From Aurantimonas aggregata (GTDB lineage: Bacteria; Pseudomonadota; Alphaproteobacteria; Rhizobiales; Rhizobiaceae), in the NCBI RefSeq assembly GCF_010500835.1, contig NZ_JAAAMJ010000001.1:496001-560000 (forward strand): a stretch of DNA of 64,000 bases. Direction: 5' to 3'. Numbering within the stretch: position 1 is the stretch's first letter; every line of letters starts with the position of its first letter. The notes below the pieces were generated by a model. That model was given only the letters and a program-made list of their open reading frames with translations, was not told where the DNA came from and made no database searches. This document shows, in pieces, positions 1 through 8,235 of the stretch. The position numbers and the translations under genes were made by a program.

Positions 1-160
1 GCGCCGAGCGCAGATGGCTCATCGAGACGAGCGCCTCGTCATAGATGCGTTCGGCCAGGACGCCCAGATCGCGTTGCGATTTCAGCGCAAAGGCGCCGAG
101 CCCGATGGTCACCATGGTCAGGCAGAGACAGCCGAGAAGCAGCTTCAGCTTGATCGACAT
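1..160 (-). CDS. N-terminus of a membrane-anchored sensor protein (partial)
   Basis: Only the first 53 codons are present; the gene runs off the left edge. It starts at the ATG at 160. A short basic stretch (MSIKLK) leads into a hydrophobic segment of about 18 residues (7-24), followed by a helical region rich in charged residues. This is the usual start of chemoreceptors and of GGDEF/EAL or histidine-kinase sensors with a periplasmic helical bundle. The output domain lies outside the window, so the class cannot be decided. It sits about 50 bases downstream of a broken cupredoxin gene on the same strand and was probably transcribed with it. Confidence 0.6.
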   Translation of the reverse strand, partial: MSIKLKLLLGCLCLTMVTIGLGAFALKSQRDLGVLAERIYDEALVSMSHLRSA

Positions 161-211
161 GGACGACCCGATGCACGCGTGATGGGATGCCGGTCTGGCA
201 TGAGAATCTTT

Positions 212-538
212 CTATTCAACCACTTCCACCCGAAGGCTCATCGACGGATGAATTCCGCACAGCGCTTCGACTACGCCGGGCTCGGTGAAGGTCGCGCCGG
301 TCGCCTTGCCCGGCGACTCCACGTCGATCTTGTGCGGTAACGGGTCGTCATTGCTGAAGCGGACCACCCTCGCCGGAGCGTATCGATGCCGCGGGCCGCA
401 GCGGTCAGGCTTTGAGCGGTCGGCTTGTCGCCGGCCATCGCCCGCGCGACACCGGGCAGGCCAGCCGTCAGGGCGACAAACGCCGTCCGGAACGGGCGGC
501 TCCAGCCGACTTTCCGGTGTCTTTTGTGGGCGAGCATG
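212..538 (-). pseudogene. Small secreted cupredoxin (type-1 copper) gene, frameshifted
   Basis: The ATG at 538 opens a frame encoding a basic N-terminus and a signal-like hydrophobic stretch ending in VARAMA. This frame then runs into unrelated sequence. From about 380 down to the TAG at 212 a different frame encodes a clear cupredoxin C-terminal half: VVRFSNDDPLPHK, then FTEPG, then CGIHPSM. The copper ligands His, Cys, His and Met are all present. Compared with the family, the segment between PHK and FTEPG is short, so there may be an internal deletion as well as the frameshift. A sequencing error is the alternative. Relatives of this family often precede membrane sensors, as here. Confidence 0.6.
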
Positions 539-734
539 CGATTCCCGTCAGATTGCAAGTCAGCGGGTATCAAGTGCGCGCTGGCGATTAAGTGCGCGTT
601 ACCACATCGCAGCAAGCCTGCCTGAACCGGCAACATCATGAATTTTCAATGGAAGCCGCTCCCAATGTCGCCGCAAGCTGCGATGAGGCCACCGAGGGAC
701 CTTCGACCCGCCAAAGCCGATCGGCGGCGGCCGG

Positions 735-1613
735 TCAGTTTTCGGCCAATTGCGCCGTGAGGAACGTCACCGTCCGCTCGAAGGCGAGGTCGGACGCTGC
801 CTTGTCGTAACGAGCCGCCGACGTGTCGTTGTTGAAGGCATGGTTGACGCCGTCATAGACGTGGATCGTGTGCGTCACGCCGGCCGCTTCCAGCGCTTCC
901 CGATAGGGCTCGATCCCGGCATTGATGCGCTCGTCGAGCCCGGCATAATGCAGCAGCAGCGCCGCCTCGATGTCCGGCACGTCCGCCGAATCGGCCTGGC
1001 GGCCGTAATAGGCGACGCCCGCCAGAAGCGCCGGATCCGCCACCGCCAGGCTGTTGACCAGCCCGCCGCCCCAGCAGAACCCGACCGCGCCGACATTGCC
1101 GGTCGAGCCCGGCATCGCGGCGAGCCATTCGCGGGAGCCGACGGCCTCGGCCACGGTTCGCTCGGCGTCGAGCGCGCCGATCATCTCGCGGGCCGCATCC
1201 TCGTCCGGCGGGGTGCCGCCCGCCGACGACAGGAAGTCCGGCGCCACGGCGATGAAGCCCTCCAGCGCCAGACGCCGCGCCACGTCCTGGATATGCGCGT
1301 TGAGGCCGCGATTTTCGTGAATGACGAGAACGCCGGGGAACGGTCCCTCGCCGTCCGCCGGCTTGGCGACATAGGCGCGCATCTCGGTGTCGCCGGCGGG
1401 AAAACGCGCCCAGACCGTCGACAGCCGCCCATCCTGCGGATCGACGATGGTGGCCCGTGCCGACGACGCCGCGATCAGCGGCAGGATCGCCGCAGCAGCC
1501 GCCGCGGATCCCGCAAGACCGGTGAGCCGTGCCATGAAACCGCGCCGGTCGAGCGTCAGATGCGTATATTCGTCATAGGCGTCGATCATCGCCTGGGTGA
1601 TCTTCATGGTCAT
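735..1613 (-). CDS. Dienelactone hydrolase family protein, probably Tat-exported
   Basis: A 292-residue alpha/beta hydrolase of the dienelactone hydrolase family. The nucleophile elbow reads GFCWGGG with Cys180, so the triad should be Cys-Asp-His. The Asp (YAGLDERI) and His (GVNHAF) are visible towards the C-terminus. The N-terminus has RRGFM at residues 23-27 followed by an Ala-rich hydrophobic stretch, which looks like a twin-arginine signal or an N-terminal anchor. The ATG at 1613 was chosen because GAGGAG lies 7 bases upstream; the frame is open further upstream without a comparable site. Family members hydrolyse cyclic esters or small esters. The substrate cannot be told from the sequence. 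Confidence 0.85.
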   Translation of the reverse strand: MTMKITQAMIDAYDEYTHLTLDRRGFMARLTGLAGSAAAAAAILPLIAASSARATIVDPQDGRLSTVWARFPAGDTEMRAYVAKPADGEGPFPGVLVIHENRGLNAHIQDVARRLALEGFIAVAPDFLSSAGGTPPDEDAAREMIGALDAERTVAEAVGSREWLAAMPGSTGNVGAVGFCWGGGLVNSLAVADPALLAGVAYYGRQADSADVPDIEAALLLHYAGLDERINAGIEPYREALEAAGVTHTIHVYDGVNHAFNNDTSAARYDKAASDLAFERTVTFLTAQLAEN

Positions 1614-1793
1614 GCGGATCTCCTCGCGGCCGATCCCGCGTGTTGCGGGCCTTCTTCGCGCCTCGCCGGTCATGCGAACCTCGTTCACGATAGCCGTGGC
1701 ACACCCGGTCGCCAAGCCCGCGCGGCGCGGCGCATCGACCGGCGACGGGCCGTTCCCCTAGTGTTCCCGCTCCCATCCATTACATAAAGAACG

Positions 1794-4373
1794 ATGACCG
1801 ATTTTGACGAATCAGGCCGGGCCGCACCGGCGGCGACCGGCGGCATTGCCGCACGCGCCATGGCAGCCCGCGGCACGCGCACCCCGGACTATCTCGCCGG
1901 GCTCAATCCGGAACAGCGGGCGGCGGTGGAAGCCACCGAGGGGCCGGTGCTGGTGCTGGCCGGCGCGGGCACCGGCAAGACCCGGGTGCTGACCACCCGC
2001 ATCGCCCATATCCTCAATCTCGGCCTCGCCTTCCCGTCGCAGATCCTCGCCGTCACCTTCACCAACAAGGCGGCGCGCGAGATGAAGAACCGCGTCGGCC
2101 TCTTGGTCGGCGGCGCCGTCGAGGGCATGCCCTGGCTCGGCACCTTCCACTCGATCGGCGTGAAGATCCTGCGCCGCCATGCCGAGCTGGTCGGGCTGAA
2201 GTCGAACTTCACCATCCTCGACACCGACGACCAGATCCGGCTGATCAAGCAGCTGATCCAGGCCGAGAATCTCGACGACAAGCGCTGGCCGGCGCGCACC
2301 TTCGCCAACATGATGGATGGCTGGAAGAACAAGGGCCTGACGCCGAAGGACATTCCCGAGGGCGACGCCCGCGCCTTCGCCAACGGCAAGGGCCGCGAGC
2401 TCTACGCCGCCTACCAGGCGCGGCTGATGGCCCTCAACGCCTGCGATTTCGGCGACTTGCTGATGCACCCGATCGCCCTGTTCCGGGCGCATCCCGACGT
2501 CCTCGCCGAGTACCACCGCCGCTTCAAGTACATTCTCGTCGACGAGTACCAGGACACCAACGTCGCCCAGTATCTCTGGCTGCGCCTCCTCGCCCAGCGC
2601 CCGAAGCAGCGGGACGACGCGTCAGGCAAGATCGGCCAGTCACAGGCGCTGATGTCGGCGAAAGGCAGCGATGCCGGCGTCAGCTACGCCACCGTCAATC
2701 TCTGCTGCGTCGGCGACGACGACCAGTCGATCTATGGCTGGCGCGGCGCCGAGGTCGACAACATCCTGCGCTTCGACAAGGATTTTCCGGGCGCAACGGT
2801 CATCCGGCTGGAGCGCAATTACCGCTCCACCGCCCACATCCTCGGTGCCGCCTCTCATCTGATCGCCCATAACGAGGATCGACTCGGCAAGACGCTGTTC
2901 ACCGACGCGGCCAACCCGGAGGATCCCAAGGTCGAGGTCAATGCCGGCTGGGACTCGGAAGAAGAGGCGCGCGCCATCGGCGAGGCGATCGAGGATCTGC
3001 AGCGCCGCGAGAACCACAATCTCAACGACATGGCGATCCTGGTGCGCGCCTCGTTCCAGATGCGCGAGTTCGAGGACCGCTTCGTCACCATGGGCCTCAA
3101 CTACCGCGTCATCGGCGGCCCACGCTTCTACGAGCGGATGGAGGTGCGCGACGCGCTGGCCTATTTCCGCTGCGTCTGCCAGCCGGCCGACGACCTCGCC
3201 TTCGATCGCATCGTCAACACGCCGAAGCGCGGGCTCGGCGACGCCACCATCCGGCTCGTCCATGATTACGCGCGGGCCAGAGCCGTCCCGCTGATCGCCG
3301 CCGCCGGCGAGATGGCCGAGACCGAGGAGCTGAAGCCCAAGCCCCGCGCCACGCTGCGGCGTGTCGTCTCGGACTTCCGCCGCTGGTCGGAGCTGCTCGC
3401 CACCGTCAAGCATACCGAGCTCGCCGAGCAGATCCTGGAAGAATCCGGCTACACCGAGATGTGGCAGAACGACCGCTCGGCCGAGGCGCCGGGACGGCTG
3501 GAAAACCTCAAGGAACTCGTCCGCTCGATGGAGCAGTACGAGTCGCTGCCCTCCTTCCTCGAGCATGTCGCGCTGGTCATGGACACCGAGCAGAATGCCG
3601 AGATGGACGCCGTCTCGATCATGACGCTGCATTCGGCCAAGGGGCTGGAGTTCGAGACCGTGTTCCTGCCCGGCTGGGAAGAGGGTCTGTTCCCGCACCA
3701 GCGCTCGCTCGACGAGGGCGGCCGCTCGGGCCTCGAGGAAGAGCGCCGGCTCGCTTATGTCGGCCTCACCCGCGGCAAGCGCCGGGTGAAGATCTGGTTC
3801 GTCTCCAACCGGCGCATCCACGGGCTCTGGCAGTCGACCATTCCCTCGCGCTTTCTCGACGAACTGCCCGAGGCGCATGTCGAGGTGATGGAGGCCAACA
3901 CCTCCTACGGCGGCTATGGCGGCTACGGCGCCTCACGCTGGGACGGCGCCTCGGCTTTCAAGGAAGCCGCCTACACCACCCCCGGCTGGCGCCGGGCCCA
4001 GGCGGCCAACGCCGGCTTCACGAACACCGGCAAGAGCGGTCGGGGCGGCGACGGCTGGTCGGGCGGACGCAGCCGCGAGATCAACTACGGCGAAGGCGGC
4101 ACCGCCCGCGCCGGCCGCGGCCACAACCAGCCGCCGCGCCAGGGCTTCGGCCTCTATTCCTCCGCCAGCAAGGGCGGCCCGCGCGAGATCGAGGGCGAGC
4201 TGGTGGCCAAATCCGTCATCCCAGACGCCAGCCGCTTCGCCGAAGGCGACCGCGTCTTCCACCTCAAGTTCGGCAACGGCACGGTCGCCAACATCGAGGG
4301 CAACAAGCTGACGGTCGACTTCGACAAGGCCGGCCAGAAACGCGTGCTGGAGGGGTTCGTCGAGCCGGTGTGA
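1794..4373 (+). CDS. uvrD: ATP-dependent DNA helicase UvrD/PcrA
   Basis: An 859-residue superfamily 1A 3'-to-5' helicase that unwinds DNA in nucleotide-excision and mismatch repair. Visible motifs are the Walker A GAGTGKT at 57-63, motif II DEYQDT near residue 250, motif III GDDDQSIYGWRGA near 307, ERNYRS, and the late motif VGLTRGKRR. Two insertions set it apart from the E. coli protein: about 25 residues just before motif III, and a Gly-rich linker before the C-terminus. The last 50 residues form the usual Tudor-like segment that contacts RNA polymerase. The gene stands alone, and its 3' end faces the dsbA-like gene across a repeat cluster. Confidence 0.95.
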   Translation: MTDFDESGRAAPAATGGIAARAMAARGTRTPDYLAGLNPEQRAAVEATEGPVLVLAGAGTGKTRVLTTRIAHILNLGLAFPSQILAVTFTNKAAREMKNRVGLLVGGAVEGMPWLGTFHSIGVKILRRHAELVGLKSNFTILDTDDQIRLIKQLIQAENLDDKRWPARTFANMMDGWKNKGLTPKDIPEGDARAFANGKGRELYAAYQARLMALNACDFGDLLMHPIALFRAHPDVLAEYHRRFKYILVDEYQDTNVAQYLWLRLLAQRPKQRDDASGKIGQSQALMSAKGSDAGVSYATVNLCCVGDDDQSIYGWRGAEVDNILRFDKDFPGATVIRLERNYRSTAHILGAASHLIAHNEDRLGKTLFTDAANPEDPKVEVNAGWDSEEEARAIGEAIEDLQRRENHNLNDMAILVRASFQMREFEDRFVTMGLNYRVIGGPRFYERMEVRDALAYFRCVCQPADDLAFDRIVNTPKRGLGDATIRLVHDYARARAVPLIAAAGEMAETEELKPKPRATLRRVVSDFRRWSELLATVKHTELAEQILEESGYTEMWQNDRSAEAPGRLENLKELVRSMEQYESLPSFLEHVALVMDTEQNAEMDAVSIMTLHSAKGLEFETVFLPGWEEGLFPHQRSLDEGGRSGLEEERRLAYVGLTRGKRRVKIWFVSNRRIHGLWQSTIPSRFLDELPEAHVEVMEANTSYGGYGGYGASRWDGASAFKEAAYTTPGWRRAQAANAGFTNTGKSGRGGDGWSGGRSREINYGEGGTARAGRGHNQPPRQGFGLYSSASKGGPREIEGELVAKSVIPDASRFAEGDRVFHLKFGNGTVANIEGNKLTVDFDKAGQKRVLEGFVEPV

Positions 4374-4430
4374 GCGAGATCCCTCTCCGCCCTTACCGGG
4401 TCGAGGGGCGTAGCGGTCGGCGGTCACGAA

Positions 4431-4514
4431 CCTCTCCCCCCTTGAGGGGGAGAAAGCGATTTCATCGGCTTAGCACCGGAGGGGCTAACCGATAGAAATC
4501 GCAAGAGAGGGGTT
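4431..4514 (+). repeat. Palindromic intergenic repeat, unit A, copy 1
   Basis: About 84 bases that begin CCTCTCCCCCCTTGAGGGGG and end CAAGAGAGGGG. The core reads GCGATTTCATCGGCTTAG, then a short loop, then its imperfect inverse. The whole unit can fold into one long hairpin with a second small hairpin (CCCCCTTGAGGGGG) at one end. Similar copies lie at 4671, 16048 and 38571. No coding capacity. It lies between the convergent ends of uvrD and the dsbA-like gene. Confidence 0.85.
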
Positions 4515-4557
4515 CTCTCCTCCGCGGTCCGCCCGGCCCGGCGCCAACGTTCTCGCA

Positions 4558-4648
4558 CCCCTCTCTTGCCTTTTCTGCGACTTGGTCCTCGGCAGGCCTC
4601 GGCCCAAGACCGCGAAAAGGCTTTCTCTCCCTCAAGGGGAGAGAGGGC
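4558..4648 (+). repeat. Palindromic intergenic repeat, unit B, copy 1
   Basis: About 91 bases with the same ends as unit A (CCCCTCTCTTGCC at one end, CCCTCAAGGGGAGAGAGGG at the other) but a different core. The core reads CTTTTCTGCGACTTGG, then GCCTCGGCCCAAG and CGCGAAAAGG, forming an imperfect inverted repeat. Other copies lie at 16154 and 38436. It sits between two copies of unit A, giving A-B-A in this gap. Confidence 0.85.
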
Positions 4649-4670
4649 GCCTCACCGCAAATGCCGTGCG

Positions 4671-4754
4671 CCCTCTCCGCCCTTGAGGGGGAGAAAGCGA
4701 TTTCATCGTCTTAGGGCCGCAGGTCCTAAGCGATAGAAATCGCAAGAGAGGGGT
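4671..4754 (+). repeat. Palindromic intergenic repeat, unit A, copy 2
   Basis: A second unit A in the same gap and the same orientation as copy 1. It has the CCTTGAGGGGGAGAAAGCGATTTC arm, the core TCGTCTTAGGGCC paired with GGTCCTAAGCGA, and the terminal CAAGAGAGGGG. It ends 25 bases before the stop codon of the downstream minus-strand gene, so it probably forms part of the 3' untranslated region there. Confidence 0.85.
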
Positions 4755-4779
4755 AGTCTTCTCCGCGACCCGCCGCCCC

Positions 4780-5427
4780 TCACCCATCCTCCAGCTGATG
4801 CTCCAGCCACATGCCGATCCGGGCCAGCACCGCTTCGGGGTCCTGGTAGCCGACCGTGACCGGAAGGTAGCTGCCGTCGGCCTGCGGCCCGGCCAGCAGC
4901 GTCGGGAAGCCGGTGACGCCGGCCTGCTGGGCCGTGGCGAAATCCTGCAGGGTTTCAGCCTTGGTCGCATCTTCCTCGAACGCGGCGAGAAAGCCGTCGC
5001 GGTCGAAGCCGATCTCCTCGGCCAGATCGGCGAGCGTGTCGGCCTGGGTCACGTCGCGATTGCCGGCGTAGAAGGCGTGGGCGATCGCTCGGTTGAGCGC
5101 GAAGGCCCGGCCCGGCTGCAGCCGGCGCGCGGTGACGACGGCGCGGGCGGCCGGTTCGGTGTCGTAGACGAAGCCGCTGCGCTCGAAGAAGCCGAAATCG
5201 AAGGGCTGGCCGGAGGCCGCGGCGACGTGCTCCCAGTGCCGGCGCGTTCGCGCCTTGGCCGCCTCGTCCATCGCCGTCTCGGTGAACGGGCGCAGCCCGC
5301 CGAGGATCAGCCGGATCGGCAGATCAGGATGCCGGGTCGCGATGGCGTCCACGACCGGCGCAAAGCCCCAGCACCACGAGCACATCGGATCGGCGAAATA
5401 GACGAGGTGCGGGGTCGGCGGTTGCAT
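4780..5427 (-). CDS. DsbA family (FrnE-like) thiol oxidoreductase
   Basis: A 215-residue thioredoxin-fold protein of the DsbA/2-hydroxychromene-2-carboxylate isomerase superfamily. The active site CSWC is at residues 16-19 (DPMCSWCWGF) and the cis-proline loop reads GVTGFPTL. There is no signal peptide from the chosen ATG at 5427, which is preceded by GGAAGAG, so it is probably cytosolic like FrnE. The frame extends further upstream, but that part does not resemble the family. Likely role: disulfide exchange or redox stress, inferred from the family only. It is transcribed alone. Confidence 0.85.
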   Translation of the reverse strand: MQPPTPHLVYFADPMCSWCWGFAPVVDAIATRHPDLPIRLILGGLRPFTETAMDEAAKARTRRHWEHVAAASGQPFDFGFFERSGFVYDTEPAARAVVTARRLQPGRAFALNRAIAHAFYAGNRDVTQADTLADLAEEIGFDRDGFLAAFEEDATKAETLQDFATAQQAGVTGFPTLLAGPQADGSYLPVTVGYQDPEAVLARIGMWLEHQLEDG

Positions 5428-5634
5428 GATGCGCTCTTCCTGCCGGGCGAACCGGCCCCAAGTCGCCCGGCGACAACGCCGGGTGGGCCCATTTGTCGCG
5501 CGACGCCAACCTTGCAAGAGCGATCGGTCGAGGCACGCGGTTACCACTCTTTCGTGAGAATCCGGTCGTTCAGGAGCCATTCATCCGCCGGAGCATTAAT
5601 TAAGCCAACGATATCGTTCCTGCAGGAGGCCGGC

Positions 5635-6120
5635 ATGAAGTTCCCCAAGTCCCTGGCATTCAAGTCATTGGCGCTGGCACTGGCGCTGACCTTTGCCCCC
5701 GCGACCACGTCGCTGCCCCTATCCCCGCTGGTCGGAGTGAGCACGGCCAAGGCTGATCCGGGTTGGCGCGGCGGTCGGCACTACCGTGGCGGTCGGCATT
5801 ATCGGGGCGGCCGGCACTATCGCGGTGGTCGCGGCTACTACAACAACCGTCGCTACTACGGCGGCCGTCGCTATCGCGGGGGCGATGCCGGCGCTGCAGC
5901 CGTGATCGGCGGCATTGTCGGGCTCGGCCTCGGTGCCGCCATTGCCAGCCAGCCGCGCTATGTCGAGCCGGTGCCGCGCTATCGCGTCGCGCCGGCCTAC
6001 GGCTCGCCGCGGCCGTGGAGCGGCGAGTGGTACCGCTATTGCGCGGCACGCTATCGCTCGTTCGATGCGCGTTCCGGCACGTTCCAGCCCTATCACGGCC
6101 CGCGCCAGCTCTGCCGCTGA
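5635..6120 (+). CDS. BA14K family secreted/membrane protein with RGGRHY repeats
   Basis: A 161-residue protein with an N-terminal signal peptide (about 1-40, ending around AKA). A run of about three and a half tandem copies of a six-residue unit (RGGRHY) follows, then a Gly-rich hydrophobic segment (IGGIVGLGLGAAIA). The C-terminal BA14K domain reads WYRYCAARYRSFD, then GPRQLC, with its two conserved cysteines. The family is named after the immunoreactive 14-kDa Brucella protein and is typical of Hyphomicrobiales. The ATG at 5635 has a strong AGGAGG 6 bases upstream. Envelope location is an inference from the signal and glycine-rich segment. Confidence 0.9.
   Translation: MKFPKSLAFKSLALALALTFAPATTSLPLSPLVGVSTAKADPGWRGGRHYRGGRHYRGGRHYRGGRGYYNNRRYYGGRRYRGGDAGAAAVIGGIVGLGLGAAIASQPRYVEPVPRYRVAPAYGSPRPWSGEWYRYCAARYRSFDARSGTFQPYHGPRQLCR
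5768..5840 (+). repeat. In-frame 18-base tandem repeat in the BA14K gene
   Basis: Three and a half copies of an 18-base unit resembling CGCGGCGGTCGGCACTAC, with synonymous differences between copies. Each unit encodes RGGRHY. Unit length is a multiple of three, so copy-number changes would keep the frame. Confidence 0.8.
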
Positions 6121-6142
6121 GCCGACTTGAAGCAGCTATCGT

Positions 6143-6170
6143 AAAAGGCCGGGGCGACCCGGCCTTTTTT
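6143..6170 (+). terminator. Bidirectional intrinsic terminator
   Basis: A perfect 11-bp stem AAAAGGCCGGG / CCCGGCCTTTT with a GCGA loop and six T on the plus side. On the minus strand the run of A gives a matching T tract. It lies between the ends of the BA14K gene (+) and the aminopeptidase gene (-), so it probably serves both. Confidence 0.9.
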
Positions 6171-6173
6171 GCG

Positions 6174-8006
6174 TCAGGCGGTGGCTGCCAGTGGCCGCGT
6201 CGCCGCCTCCAGCCAGGCAGCGTCCTCATCGGACAGCAGCGGCGCCAGCGCCGCCGCGACGCCGGCATGATAGGCGTCGAGCCAGACAATTTCCTCGGGG
6301 CTCATCAGCGCCGGCGCGACCAGCCGCCGGTCGATCGGCGCCAGCGTCAGCGTCTCGAAACCGTGCATCGGCAGGTCGCCGCCTTCGATCGGCGCCGCCG
6401 GCTCCACCAGCACCAGATTCTCGATGCGGATGCCGTAGGCCCCCTCGCGGTAGTAGCCGGGCTCGTTGGAGAGGATCATGCCCGCCTCCAGCACCGCCAT
6501 GCCGCGCTTGGAGATCGACTGCGGCCCCTCGTGCACGGCGAGGAACGAGCCGACGCCGTGACCAGTGCCGTGGGCATAGTCGCATCCCGCCTTCCACAGG
6601 GCGATGCGCGCCAGGGGGTCGAGATCGACGCCGCGCGTGCCTTTCGGAAAACGCGCCGTCGAGATCGCGATCATCCCCTTCAGCACCAGCGTGAATTTCT
6701 GCCGCATCTCGTCGGTCGGCTCGCCGATCGGCATGGTGCGGGTGATGTCGGTGGTTCCGTCCTGGTACTGGGCGCCTGAGTCGAGCAGGAACAGGCTGCC
6801 GGCCTCCAGCGTCCGGTCGGTCTCGCGGTTGACCCGGTAATGCACGATCGCGCCGTTCGGCCCGGCACCGGCGATGGTGTCGAACGAGATCTCGCGGAGG
6901 GACTGGCCGTCGCGCTCGCCCTGTTCGGCCCGCAGCGCCTCGAGCTTCTCGGCCGCGCCGATCTCGGTGACGCTGCCCGGCGCCTGGCCGTCGATCCAGG
7001 CGAGAAAGCGCGTGACAGCCGCGCCGTCGCGGCGCTGCGCCGCCCGTGCGCCCTCGATTTCGCCGTCGTTCTTAATGGCGCGCGGCAGCCGGGCGGGATC
7101 GGCCATCTCGACCACCGTGCCGCCCGCCTCCTCGACGAGGGTGGCAAGCCGCACCGCAGCGAGCTGCGGGTCGACGCCGATCGCCCGGCCCGCCGCCTCG
7201 CGCCGCACCGCGGCTTCGAAATCATCCGGCGCGGCAATATCGGCGAGCGGCGCCAGATGGTCGCGCAGGGCCGAATCCAGCTTCTCGGCATCGACGAACA
7301 GCGTCGGCCGCCCGTCGCGCCGCAGGATCGCGAAGGCCAGCATCAGCGGCGTGTGCGGCACGTCGGAGCCGCGAAGGTTGAAGCTCCAGGCGATCGACGC
7401 CGGATCGGTCAGCAGTGTCGCGTCGGCCTTGGCATCAGCGAGCTTCTCGGCCATTTCCGCCAGCTTGTCCGCCGCCGCCTTTCCGGCGAATCGCTCCGGG
7501 TGGACCATCGCAGCGCCCTTCGGGGGCGCCGGCCGGTCGTTCCAGATCCGGTCGATCGGGTTGCCCCGCGTCGGCACCAGCGTCCCGCCGGTCTTTTCCA
7601 GCGCCTTGGTCAGCGTCCGGATCTCGCCCTGCGTGTGCAGCCACGGATCGTAGCCGATCCGCTTGCCGGCGGCGGCCACCGGGAGGAACTCGGCCAGCGG
7701 CGTCTCCACTGAGGACACCGGCTCGAACACCGCCAGATCGACCTGCGTGCGGACCTGCAGCGTGTAGCGGCCGTCGGAGAGGATCATCGCCCGGTCGGCG
7801 AGGACCAGCGCCGTCCCGGCCGAGCCCGAGAAGCCGGTAAGCCATTCGAGACGCGCGGCCGAATCCGGGATGTACTCGCCCTGGTGCTCGTCGGCCCGCG
7901 GCACGAGGAAGCCGTCCAGCCCCGCCTCGGCGAGGGCTGCCCGCAACCGTCCGACCCGCTCTGCCGAGCCGCTGCTGTCGCTCGCTGCATCGAAATTCTG
8001 GAACAT
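6174..8006 (-). CDS. pepP: Xaa-Pro aminopeptidase (aminopeptidase P family, M24B)
   Basis: A 610-residue cytosolic metallopeptidase that removes N-terminal residues preceding proline. It has the long form with three parts: two creatinase-like N-terminal domains (about 1-320) and the pita-bread catalytic domain. Metal ligands are visible in LLDSGAQYQDGTTDITR, GTGHGVG, and the two late Glu-containing stretches around NEPGYY and GIRIENL. The ATG at 8006 gives the canonical start. An upstream in-frame start would add residues unlike the family. It is monocistronic, with a CtrA-type box about 90 bases upstream in the divergent promoter region. Confidence 0.92.
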   Translation of the reverse strand: MFQNFDAASDSSGSAERVGRLRAALAEAGLDGFLVPRADEHQGEYIPDSAARLEWLTGFSGSAGTALVLADRAMILSDGRYTLQVRTQVDLAVFEPVSSVETPLAEFLPVAAAGKRIGYDPWLHTQGEIRTLTKALEKTGGTLVPTRGNPIDRIWNDRPAPPKGAAMVHPERFAGKAAADKLAEMAEKLADAKADATLLTDPASIAWSFNLRGSDVPHTPLMLAFAILRRDGRPTLFVDAEKLDSALRDHLAPLADIAAPDDFEAAVRREAAGRAIGVDPQLAAVRLATLVEEAGGTVVEMADPARLPRAIKNDGEIEGARAAQRRDGAAVTRFLAWIDGQAPGSVTEIGAAEKLEALRAEQGERDGQSLREISFDTIAGAGPNGAIVHYRVNRETDRTLEAGSLFLLDSGAQYQDGTTDITRTMPIGEPTDEMRQKFTLVLKGMIAISTARFPKGTRGVDLDPLARIALWKAGCDYAHGTGHGVGSFLAVHEGPQSISKRGMAVLEAGMILSNEPGYYREGAYGIRIENLVLVEPAAPIEGGDLPMHGFETLTLAPIDRRLVAPALMSPEEIVWLDAYHAGVAAALAPLLSDEDAAWLEAATRPLAATA

Positions 8007-8094
8007 CACTCTCACTCTTCCGCCGTCACCAATTCGCCGGCGCCACACCCGCGCGGCGGCCGCACCATAGGCGCCCGGGCCGCGGCCGGAAAGC

Positions 8095-8110
8095 TTAACG
8101 CCGGCTTAAC
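8095..8110. promoter_or_regulatory. CtrA-type box TTAA-N7-TTAAC
   Basis: The bases CTTAACGCCGGCTTAAC contain TTAA, exactly seven spacer bases, then TTAAC. This matches the binding consensus of the alphaproteobacterial cell-cycle regulator CtrA. It lies in the divergent gap between pepP (-) and the 68-residue gene (+). Which gene it controls cannot be told. Binding is inferred from the motif only. Confidence 0.65.
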
Positions 8111-8235
8111 ATCGCGATCATGCTGCATTGCAGCAGGCGGGATGGACCTATGCAGGAACGACTCTACCGGAGCGCCCGGCAAAGCCGCATATTCAAACCT
8201 GTCGGGAGGCACTCGTTTCACCCAGGAGACCACCC

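Noticed and set aside
4431..4754. Possible CRISPR array in the repeat cluster
   Set aside because: The units are long imperfect palindromes without uniform spacers and occur singly elsewhere. No cas genes are nearby.
5594..5604. TTAATTAA upstream of the BA14K gene as a CtrA site
   Set aside because: The two halves are adjacent with no seven-base spacer.
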